A stretch of 64,000 bases of DNA from Warburgia ugandensis. Taxonomy: Eukaryota; Streptophyta; Magnoliopsida; Canellales; Canellaceae. Positions 36,438 through 46,896 of this stretch are shown piece by piece. Below the pieces are notes generated by a model. That model did no database searches and was not told the DNA's origin. It worked only from the letters and a program-made list of their open reading frames with translations. Position 1 is the first letter of the stretch; each line of letters opens with the position of its first letter. The stretch is taken from positions 51,539,136 through 51,603,135 of the forward strand of contig CP141136.1 in NCBI GenBank assembly GCA_035236585.1, given 5' to 3'. The translations under genes and the position numbers were made by a program.

Positions 36438-36471
36438 TTTCGAGGATGAAATTCAATTAAGGGGGGAAGAT
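36438..36471 (+). other. Polypurine tract and GAGGATGAAATTC box of element A
   Basis: AATTTCGAGGATGAAATTC is followed by AATTAAGGGGGGAAGAT and the 3' LTR start TGTCACAACTCC at 36472. Confidence 0.88.
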
Positions 36472-39400
36472 TGTCACAACTCCAAATTTTGCAAATACTA
36501 TTCAGGGTGTTATTATATGAAATTAGAATTTTGGAATACAATTGGAATTTTTGACCCAAACAAAATAAATTTTTGTAGAAATGGAATTTGGAGTGGAAAT
36601 ATGAATATTTGGAATGTACTCAAAAATTCGAGTTCAACGACATAAAGAACACTGAAATCGAAGTCCGGATGAATTTCACCCCAAAATTTTAATATTCCAT
36701 GATCAGGTTATGAGTTTTCAAGAAGTATATCTTTTAATAAGATAATAATTTAGACTAAAACTAAAACCATTAGATAACTTAGAAAATAAAATCCAGCAAG
36801 CCAAAGAACGCTGAAAATAGAGTTTGGATGAAGAAGTTATAGGACTTCAACATCAAGGGCAATATGGTAATTAAAAGATAAAAAAACGACATAACTCAGC
36901 TAAGGGGACCAAATTGATATTGGCAGCCCCCCCTCACATAGGAAAGCCAACATGGTGTCGGGTCTAGTTTCCCAAGCCTGATAGACCAGTAAAGGTCAAC
37001 GAGCGGCCAAAAACCCAATCCCCCTCATGTACAGCGATCTCCATTCCCCCTATCAAACCATTTTGAATGAACCACCATTTCTGATGACCAAGAAGAAATC
37101 CAGATCGGGTTTCTCTGGCAAAACCCCACTCTAATTCCCCTATTTTCTCCTCTTTATTCGCCAGGCATGGGAACCCAAATCAGGTTTTCCTTGTCGGTGA
37201 CGATGAGGACCCTGGCAAAGCCCTTAGCAATTTTCCCCGGTGCTTCTCCTCTTCCCCAAGTAGATCCCTAGTGGATCTGTGCTTTTTTGGAAATAGAGGG
37301 ATACCCACATTGGGTTTCCCTGATTCCTTTCCTCTCTAGCAACTATAAGAAACCCAGATTAGGCTTCTCCATTTTCAGTGATGCTTAGATCATTCTTCAT
37401 CTCCGGGGAACTCTTTTCTCTGTTTCCCATTCCTTTTTGGCAACAACCATTTTTAGGCATGCCCAGATCCTTCCCCATTTCCTTTGTGTACCAAAACTGC
37501 AATTAGATTCTTGGGGCATGGCCTAGCCATGAACAACCAACATGCTCAAACCCCGATCACCTGAGTTGTCCCCCTTTTCCCTCTTGTCTTTTGCAAGGCA
37601 TAGCACAGTCAGCCCTTCAGGTTAGCAGGCTGGCATGCCCAGGTCATCCCCACTATCTCCCTCTGTGTGATTTGCTCTCTATTGGGTCCAAGTAGAGGAA
37701 CCCGACGATCACTGATGACTATAAAAGAGATTTTGTCGCCCACCCATGTTTCCTAGTGGCCAGGATTGGACTGTGCCCAGTCTGGCCACTAGCCACCACC
37801 ACCTCCATCTTCCTTGTCTTCCTTGGTCCAAACAATTTAGGGCAGAGTTGACTCACTGAGTCAACTCACCTCTGACTCGGTTGGATAGGACTGAGTTGAC
37901 CCAGTTTAACCCTTGACCTTTAAAGCTAGATTCTGAACAATCCAGGAGGTGTTTTGGAATTTCCTATCCAAATAGTCTATCATGACCCTCAAGACATGCA
38001 AATCACAAATCTTATAAGATATTAGGACTAGAAGCCTTATAGAGATTATCCCACTAACCTAGAGCCACGGCTGAGATCAATCAAGGAATTTAGGTATGGA
38101 ATAGGATGAAATCTATGGTCCATACCATTAAAGTTGTTTAAAAAGGATAATTCCCTTAGGATTACTGATTGGTTACTTGATTTGGTGGATTCAGGTGAAG
38201 AACAAAAACTAGATCAATATGGATCTATGAGACTTTGCAAGCGGCGTCGATTAGCTAGTGGGAAATGGATGAACTTGCCGCACAAGGTAGGTGGAGAATT
38301 AAGAATGCATGTCTTAATAATAAGATGCATGTTTTAAACATGATCTTATTCTTATGATAGATATTATGTCCTTTAAATTGTGCAGTTCATATGATATATG
38401 ATGATGAAAAATGTCTTTTAGTGAATGATGAAAAATTGTGATTTGAAATGCTACATGAATGACATGCTTATAATTGAAGCCTACTAAATGATATTAAAGG
38501 AAACACAGTATCTGTTTGTAAAAATATCATAGCTATTATTTTGATAAAAAGGCATTTATGGTACATGGGTACCATTACATCATATGTGATGTATGAGTGT
38601 AGGATTTTACAGTACATCCTTGGTGTGCGATCACCTAATAAGTGAGAATGTTATGATTATGATGCAATATTCATATATAATATGGACAGGCAAGATGCCT
38701 ATATATTATTATTTTACATCTAGGCGTGGTGGCTTGAGAGTTTTATTTTAGATAGGCATAGGCCTGAGGATGCTATGCTAAGAGAGTTATGAGTGTTTGG
38801 CCACCCGCTCTTCAAAATTGTGATGATATGGATACCAAGACCAAAGGGAGGCTAAAAGTTGGGTGGGGCAATCATCGGAAGGCCACCGCTATGATAGCCA
38901 TGGTCCTGGCCCATGTGGACATAGATTTTGTTATTTCCATCTCGGTATCAATGGATTATTATGGATTTATCCTAGTGCACTGTACGGATTTAGACTGCGG
39001 CATAGCAATCCTTGTATTTGATGCACTATGGTGCATATATGATAGCATGATGACATGCGTATATGGTGGCATGATGAGATGCATTATGTGATGGCACGAT
39101 AACATGCCTTATGTGATGCCTGATGAGATGCCTTTTATGATGTTACCTATAGCGGTTCATGTTGTATAAACCCCATATGGTAAGGGGTATATGTATGAGA
39201 CCCAGTATGGTCTGCGAATGTAGGTTATTGAACCTAGGGACTATGTTCATAACTTTGTATGACTTTTAACGATTTTAATAGATATGATATAGTCTTATAT
39301 GTATATGTTGGAGGGAATAATTTCATAAAAGTTTTCATATGAGGAAGTGAATGGGTAGATATATTATGTAGCGTATGGTTCATAGAATTAGAATATGGTA

Positions 39401-40126
39401 TAATATGGAAAATGATAATGATAAATATTTAAAATACTAGTGATATATATATCAAATATATCATGTAAAGTGTAATTTCGAAATTATGATTATTATTTTC
39501 ATATGAAGAAGAAGAATTATAAATAGCTATTTTATCAATGACTTGTAGATAATTGAATTATTAATGAAATTATTAAATTATGAACTATGTTGTAAACTTC
39601 ATCCCATATAAGCATCATGGTGAAATTGAATATTTTAATTGATGTAAAATGCTTAATTCATATGTAATTAACATGTTTTCTTAATCTCCCCTATCAAGCA
39701 TAGCTTGCTGAGATATTATAAATGTTTTATGTTTACAATATCTCAGATACATACAAATAGGAGAAAGACATTCACAAGCAAGAGGAGTTCAATAACCATA
39801 CTTTTGTGCTAAGGTATAAATTTTGTTAAAGTTTTTGTATTGTGTAGTTACTTATTTGGATTATGCTGCTTGGACGTTTACTATAATGACTATAGGGGTT
39901 GTGTATGTGAACCACTGGATGGGTCCTGTTGTTTCATAAAATGCATGTCTATCTTCTATAAAAACTATATTATGTATAATATGGGAGTTGAGGTGACATC
40001 CATGTTTTTGAAAAAATGAATTTTAAAGAAAACTATCTTTCACTATTTTTGAATTTTAAAATTAGAGGCATGCCACCCTTTGAAAATAAATGCAAAAAAA
40101 TTTCATGAAAAACTTATGGTGTCACA
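36472..40126 (+). repeat. Element A 3' LTR
   Basis: It starts TGTCACAACTCC, ends ATGGTGTCACA and is followed by the target copy TAACT. Collinear with the split 5' LTR; it has a 17-base extra stretch at about 37058 and a 50-base extra stretch near 39855 relative to it. Frames at 38134-38337 and 38789-39091 are chance frames in LTR sequence. Confidence 0.93.
39035..39140. repeat. Short minisatellite in element A 3' LTR
   Basis: Units around GGCATGATGAGATGC and TTATGTGATG, matching the array at 31005-31115. Confidence 0.75.
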
Positions 40127-41794
40127 TAACTAAGAAACCTAAGTAAGACAAGCCATCCAAGTTCTCAATCCATGGGAGTTAGCCATCCAAGCCACCAAGG
40201 AATGGGCCATCAAAGTGAGCCATTAAGTCACATGGAACTATGCCACATGGAGTGATACTGTTGGGTGACTAATTCAAACAATTATCGCATGCCAAAAGTG
40301 TGATTTTCAAGTGATAAGTAGAAGGTTTTGAGTAATATTTGTAAAAGGTAAGATGATCATGCATAGGTGGGCCAATCAAGAGAGCAAACCCACTTTTCAC
40401 TTTCCATTTTCCATCTTTTCCTCTACCCAATTAGAGTTTCCACATTTTTTTCTTAAGGAGGGAGCCACATTTCTAAGAAGGTGGCCCCTCATCTTAGGTG
40501 GTTTCCTAATAAGGAAACCCATAGATCTACTTCAAGTCAAAGCACATCACAACCCTAGATCTTTCCCAATCTTTCCAACCATTTTCCTTTCTATTTTTCC
40601 CTCATTCTAACAACTAGAACACCAGGCAATTAGAAGGGAAGGATCTCCAAGCCACCTTCCTAAGAAGGTGACCCTCCCCCAATTCTAATTACGTGGTAGC
40701 CACCATGATGTCATCATATTGCATCACTTACCTAAACTCTTCACCTAACTCTTCGTCATTGAAACCCTAGGTCTAGATCAACTTTCCCTTCTTAATGAAG
40801 TCCCCATCAAAGTCAAAACCCAAAATCTATAATGGATCTCATGTTTTTACCAAGTAGAGGTTTTGTGGGAAAACCTTGAAATTAGCACTCTTGCTTAGTT
40901 TCTTTTGGAGCTTCAATCTTTGAACTTCTTTTAAGTTATTCTTCCTTTCGATTCTCAAGCATTTCCTTTGGTTTCGCACTTCAATTCCTTGTTATTACTT
41001 TATTGTTAGGTGCGTTCATCTATTTTTCAACTGGAATGAGGAATATGATTTGTGAAAGGAGGTTGATTAATCGCAGTGGATTTTGAATCTAATTTGTTTA
41101 TTCATTCACTTACTCATTTAATGCATTATTCACTAAAGTCATTCATTATCCTTTCAATACGATGATTCTTCCCTTTAATCCATCTATCTCACCTTACTAA
41201 ATAGAGCCCTTCAATCTATCCTTATTTAGCCAGCTCCAAGCCCTCTCCATCATTAAGTTGATGGAAGTGTCTTGGGTGGGAGACTCATTGAGGGAACCCT
41301 AAATCCTTTTTTTCATTTGCTTAGTTATTCTTGATATGTTCCTTTAGTGCTAAACCACAGAGCATCCTTGTAATGACTCCATTTTTGTAACCTTGAAATC
41401 CCATGTTGGTAATGAAAAGTTCACTTTTTGAGATAAGGGTATTTTGGTCATTTCACTGTTCACCCTGACTAGACCCAGAAATTTGGTCCTTAGAATGGTA
41501 CCCTTAGGTGCGGCTTGAAAAAATGAATCCAATAAGACCAGAATCACCCAAAACGGAGTTAAAATGAGCAAGTTATGGCCCTTTGAAGTTCAAGGAAAAA
41601 ATTATAATTAAATTTAAAACGAATTGGCCTGAGAAAACAGCAACCCGTTTTAATACGAGCACCCCCTTCTTCCCAAACATATTGCATCACCAACATTCTA
41701 GAATGTCAGTGTGCAGGGAGGAAACCACCCCCATTTTGGAGGTTTCTGCACCGCCATGTTATGGCAGTGGAAACCCCCCTCTGGAACCCTCCTT

Positions 41795-41814
41795 AAGCTC
41801 TATAAATAGAGCTC
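41795..41814 (+). promoter_or_regulatory. Palindromic TATA site of solo LTR B-iv
   Basis: AAGCTCTATAAATAGAGCTC, the B-family site with one arm slightly changed. Confidence 0.6.
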
Positions 41815-42119
41815 TTGGGTGACTCCAATGGCAGCCCAAAACCCTGGGAAAAACCAATCATGGAGTTGCAGGCAAGAGGAGAAACCATGAAAAATACCCA
41901 GCTACGAACCAAGTATGCCTTAAACAACTCCAAACCCATCTCCCCCTCAGTCTTAAGTTGAATGTCCCTAAGTTTTTGCATGAGAAACCATGCAAAACGG
42001 GACTCTAGGGAGCCACAACAGACCCAAGGTAGGTGCCTAGGGCGTTCTGGTTCAACAGGGTCAAACCAGGGCATCCTGAGGATGCCCAGGTCACCACAGA
42101 ACCAAAACACACCCAATGT

Positions 42120-42430
42120 GTTAAAGGGAAACCGACGACGCACCCGCAAACGAGAAAAGGGGTGGAGGCCCAGTACGTCGGTGAACACACCCTGTGGGGC
42201 GCCCGCTACTCACACGAGACTCGTCAGCATCCCGGGCGCCTGCCTCGTGTGGGCCTGCGATGGTGGCACTGCATATTCCGCTTACGTGAAACGCACAGCC
42301 TGATGACGCCTGGGAGCGTGCGACCACATGTGCGGGCTGGTTGTCGCTTGACAGGGACGCAGGTGTGTCCCGGGAGCGGTGACATAGGTGCGTCCTGCGT
42401 GCGGTGACGCAGGGCCCGTTTTGGGCCTTC
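42120..42430. other. GC- and CpG-rich block in solo LTR B-iv
   Basis: About 300 bases much richer in G+C than any neighbouring sequence, with repeated GCGGTGAC and GACGCAGG words at 42350-42415. It is roughly 150 bases longer than the matching block in B-iii (47570-47780). Confidence 0.7.
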
Positions 42431-45248
42431 TATGTATTCTTAACACTAAAATACCCATAACTTGAGTTCTAGGACTCCGATTGAGGTGCCGCAAGAGGCG
42501 TTGTGTCCGTATCAACGGCACGGACACACTCGAACCATAAAATACCTGATCAAGCCCCCATTTAAGGCTGGAATGACCCTTAAACTATGATAGTGGCGTG
42601 GGGCCACTAAACCTTTGCAAACCTGACTATACCAAGGCCCAGTTAGGGACCTTAGGAGGCCCTTAGGCATGGGAATGAACCCTTAATGCCTAAGTAGTGA
42701 GGTAAACTATTCTAGAACCTATAGAAATAGGCCAAGCTAACGTTTTTTCCCTAAACCATGTCCAGGAATGTACGAGGACAAGGGGACTAGCGCGATCAAA
42801 CCATATAAGTGTCCTATCGCTACTAGACTTTTAAAAAGAACCCATGATGCTTTGAGAATGCATGTTTTGAGTCATGGTTGCTTTTCTAATGCATGTTTTA
42901 AGTTTTTAAGTTACATGTCCTGTCTTTATGCGTATATCATATAAACTTATGTTACATCCTTATGCACATGACCTGTTTAGCATGAATTGATTTCATAAAT
43001 GAACTTAGCATGCATATGAAAAATACATTGCGCATATATTGCCAAGACATGTGTTACATGCATAGACATGTTTTGAAAAAAAAAGGTTCTTGGCTGCTTG
43101 ATAGTATATGATTTGGGCTAGTAAGCTCGTGGGCGCTATGCCGAGAGGTTCGGGGTGGCCTCCCAGCCTCTACCACTATAGGTGGAAAGGGTACCATGCC
43201 AAAAAGGCTTGTCCTCACTTCGATTGCTGTGGTAAACGAGGACTACCATTGGAGGTGTCACGGCACCTGTCGAAGTGTCATATGCCCCGCGGAGGCTATG
43301 ACCGAGAGTCCCTAGGTACCCGGGGACCACACGGCACTGAGGTCGTGGGCATAGTGTGCCCTATGTTTTTGAGGATTTACTTGCATGGATATGGCATGAC
43401 ATGAGTATGGTCGACCATAGATCCATGAGTTGGATTCAGTTGAGCATCTTATGCATATCATAGTATATGTTTATGATATCTATGTTACTTTTGACTTGGA
43501 TTATGCGATTCTTTAAGTCGTCAGTATTCTATTTTGACAATGGCTTTTAATATCGATATTGAACATGACTGTCCAAACATGCACATGGTTTAAAGAACAT
43601 ATGGTTTAAAACATAGCATGCATTGTAAAACTAGTAGTGATAGATTCTTACTGAGTATAGTGTATACTCACCCAATCCTTAATATTTTTCAGATACAAGT
43701 AAGCACATAAGGACAGGATACACCCGTGATAGAGAACATCCAAATTAAGTACAAGTAAGTAAACCCCTACCTTATCTTTTAGTGAATGTTACTTGATTGT
43801 AGTTACTCTCTGTAGCTGGGGCGTGACTAACACTTTCTTGGGAATAGAGTTGATTTAAAACTATGCCATGGCTATATGATTTGAAAATGTGTTTTGACAC
43901 TCGGGGTTTTATATGAAAGATTGCTTTCCAAAACAAAAGATTTTCATGTATTTCATATTTCTAAAGCAAGAGATCTCACCTTTTTATGAAATTTGCATCA
44001 TATGAAACCTGGGTCATCACATTCATTTTTTCCTGTGGATTGCTTACATCTTCTTAATTTCTCTTGCTTATTCATCAAAGATCCAAATTAATTCTTCTCT
44101 CGTAGTGACAACCACAGGAAGATCCTTGTATTTCACATTTTCTTGCTTGAACTTAGAACTAGTTCTAGGCATTTTTTTCCTTAATTAGTTTCATTAGCCC
44201 AATAATCCTTTCTCTTGAATTCTCTTATGGGTTTCACTAACATATCATCTTAGCTTAGTTAGAGAGCACTAGAATGTATTGGATGTTTTATTTGAATCAA
44301 GTTTCAACTGTGGGAAGAGTGTGTACTTTTCATGTTCTATTGTATGTAATATGTGCACTCTTTAGCATGTTATTTGTTGCTGAATCAATAAAGTTTGTTG
44401 AAGTTCATTGCTCATGCTTGTTTGTAGTAGTGAGATACTTTTCATGTTCTATTCTATGTAATATGTGCACTCTTTTGGATGTAATTTGTTGTTGAATCAA
44501 TAAAGTTTGTTGAAGCTCATTGTTCATGCTTGTTTCTAGTAGTGTGATACTTTAGATCTTAACTATTATCTTGCATAAAAAGTGATAGTTCAAATTCTTT
44601 CCATGCTTGGTTAGTTTGAGTATCTTAAGTGCTTCAAATTAGGAATTTTTCCAGTCAATTTTCATTATTGCTTTGTTTAGTTGGTTAATCTTAGTTTAAT
44701 AATATTTAATTCATTTCTTATATCTTAGTTTAGGTTTAAGAAATTTTCTAATTGAATTTTGGAAAGTTCCATCTTTAGAAAGTTTTAGTAGTAGGAAGTG
44801 TTAAATTTATAAAGTTTTTTTTAAGTGTAGTTTCCATTTACATGCATGTTTCTAAATTCTTGTTAAATCTAGTTGGATTTAATTAATTACTTAATTTTGC
44901 ATGTTAGTCAATTTTTAGAAAGTTTCCTAAATTGGTTTTAGAAATTTGTATTTGTGGAAAGTTTCTAATTATAGTTTAAGAATGGATTAGTATAGGAAAG
45001 CCTCATTTTCAGTAAGTTCCCATAAGTTGCCTAGTTTAATTCATTCTAGTTTTGTATTGGTTTCCTTTTATTGAATGCATGCTAGTTTCTAATCCCATTG
45101 CTAGTTTTAATTTTAAAAAGTTTCTTTTAATTGTAGTTTCTAGTTTCATGCATAAATCCTTTCTTTTGAGAGATTCCTTGTAGGATTGACCTCTCTCGCA
45201 TGCGATTACTACATTGATTTAGGCACTTGTGAGTAATTTGTAAGCTAC

Positions 45249-46380
45249 GTGATCAGTTTTTGCTCAGTCCTATACTTGATGAACCTTTTTGGATGCTTGA
45301 TCATCAAAACTACACTTGAAAAATTACTAAAATAAAGTTTACATCTAAAAGGGTATAATCTTGAGGTTCAATGACTAGGATCAGTCTATGCTTATCATTT
45401 GATCTCTAACCTAATCATGGATTCATCAATTGCACAGTATGATTAGTCCAAGGTAATATTAGTATTTAACAAAAAAATTAATTGAGAAGGGAACTTGTGT
45501 CATTTAGTCTCAACTAACCATTCAATATATGGTGTAAGGGCACCAAATCAACCAGTCAATTGATGGCCTGATCACAGGAAAACCATCAGGTCCTTTGATT
45601 TTATTCTTCTACCATGAGTATACTATGATATCCATGATCTAATTTATGAAAATTAATGAGAAATCTAGGGTTTTTAGAGAAGCCTAAAATTAATAGTTAA
45701 TCCAAATTGATTTAAAGAGATCAACCAAAATCCATAGGTTGGATCGCATCTAATTTAAGGTTAGATTGGATGAGTTGCCATAATTTGATCATGTAATAGA
45801 TAAGAAATTGTTAAATACTTAGATTGGTAGTAAAATCAACAATTAGATCAAGAAGTGATCTTGACCTTTGGACCATGCGACAGATAGAAGGAACTTAATT
45901 CTTGAAATTGGATAATTAGATTTAAGTTGGAACCTAATAAGGACATGATTAATGTCCTGACTAAATCTAGATGAATGGTTTATGACTAGAATTTGAGAAG
46001 ATCGACTGTAGAAATCACAGATTGATCTAGATCAATATTAGGTGTGAAATCAATGTGTGAATTAAGATCGCTTGGGAATAATATATATTGATTGACTAAA
46101 AAAAGAATAGCATTAAAGATGTAATTATGCTTTGATCTAATTTTGATTTGTTTGAGCACAAAACCCTAAAGTGGGTTGTACAGGTGACTTTGACAATGAG
46201 TATTGTCTAATCATTTTGAAATGTGATATTATTCTCTATTTTAATATATGTATATGAATACTTTTGATTTGAGATGTCATTGTGATTACAATGAAGAGTG
46301 AGAACCCTAAGGGTGGCATGATATCCAATTCCCCAAAAGGGGGTATATTCTTGACTAGAAGTTGGACTGTAGTAGTATTT
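45249..46380. other. Unassigned AT-rich stretch between two family C LTRs
   Basis: About 1.1 kb lying between the end of copy C3 and the end of copy C4. It has many GATC/TAGATC words and no frame, repeat or gene that I recognise. It may be a fragment of the original target DNA or of an unlisted element. Confidence 0.4.
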
Positions 46381-46896
46381 TGTGACATTTTAATTAACTC
46401 ACAAGCACATGGATCTATTGCAGTAGATGCATGTATAAGAGGTCGATCCCATGGGGTATCTAATGGTTTGCGTGTTTGGTGGACCTTTACTTAAACAATT
46501 TAGCCTAGCCAAAGAGTGAGTTTTTAACGTATACTAAGAATTAAATTAACATGGAAACATGACATAAATTTAGAAACATAGAACATGAAAATAAAATTAA
46601 ACAAACTAAGGTAGAAACTTTCCTAAAAACACACTTTCTAAGAATAACACTTCCCCAAACTAAATCTTTCTAAAAATGGAACTTCTAAAAAATCAATTAA
46701 GTTGGTTCCTACAAATAAACAAAGATGTAAGTAATGAGTTAACTATTGCTACACTAAGATTTACTAACAAAATATAGAAATCATTAAAGATATTTCACCC
46801 TAGCACTATGCACATTATCCATGGGATGGGGCACATGGTTCAGGGGTTCAAAATATGGCCTACATTAATGAATCAATGTTAGACTACCATGGAATG

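Larger units (their letters stand above)
32053..36457 (+). other. Interior of element A, no reading frame
   Basis: This 4.4-kb AT-rich region has only short frames (32541-32741, 33205-33492, 33557-33826) without recognisable motifs. Stretches at 33600-34350 and 34530-34790 match the interior of element D (reverse complement of about 63900-63190 and 62960-62700), in the same order and spacing, so the non-coding interior is a family trait. Confidence 0.75.
19827..40126 (+). mobile_element. Element A: LTR retroelement with non-coding interior, split by element B
   Basis: The 5' LTR is 19827-20392 plus 28884-32034, about 3.7 kb; the 3' LTR is 36472-40126. Both start TGT(A/C)ACAAC and end near GT(T/G)TCA(T/C)A. 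The target duplication TAACT is exact (19822-19826 and 40127-40131). A primer-binding site follows the 5' LTR and a polypurine tract precedes the 3' LTR. The 4.4-kb interior (32035-36471) has no long frame, so the element is non-autonomous (LARD-like) or fully decayed. Chromovirus (Tekay/Del-like) kinship is inferred from the GAGGATGAAATTC box before the polypurine tract. LTR pair divergence is about a tenth in a sampled 250 bp, so it is older than B. Structurally it is whole at its ends with one nested insertion. Confidence 0.93.
41369..44021 (+). mobile_element. Solo LTR of family B (copy B-iv), 2653 bp
   Basis: It starts TGTAATGACTCC and ends GGGTCATCACA. Flanking 5-mers are ATCCT and TTCAT, so the target duplication has decayed or one end was altered. 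The family C LTR continues on either side. It carries the TATA palindrome at 41795-41814 and an enlarged GC-rich block. The open frames at 41350-43404 fall in different frames and orientations and are not genes. Confidence 0.88.
19077..45248 (+). mobile_element. Family C retroelement (copy C3): 3' internal end plus split 3' LTR
   Basis: The internal end (19077-19359) matches the reverse complement of 3134-3400 in copy C2 and finishes in a purine stretch TTGAGGGGTG before the LTR start TGATAAGTG at 19360. The LTR then runs 19360-19826, 40132-41368 and 44022-45248, about 2.9 kb when the insertions A and B-iv are removed. It ends near GTGAGTAATTTGTAAGCTAC at 45248. The left part of the element is missing. 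It is the oldest layer here: its LTR differs from C1 and C4 at well over a tenth of positions by eye. No gene is present in the LTR parts. Confidence 0.75.

Noticed and set aside
41793-42527. Overlapping frames up to 131 codons on both strands
   Set aside because: GC-rich block of solo LTR B-iv, where stops are rare by composition.
41364-44026. A target-site duplication for solo LTR B-iv
   Set aside because: The flanking 5-mers ATCCT and TTCAT agree at only three positions, so I do not claim it.
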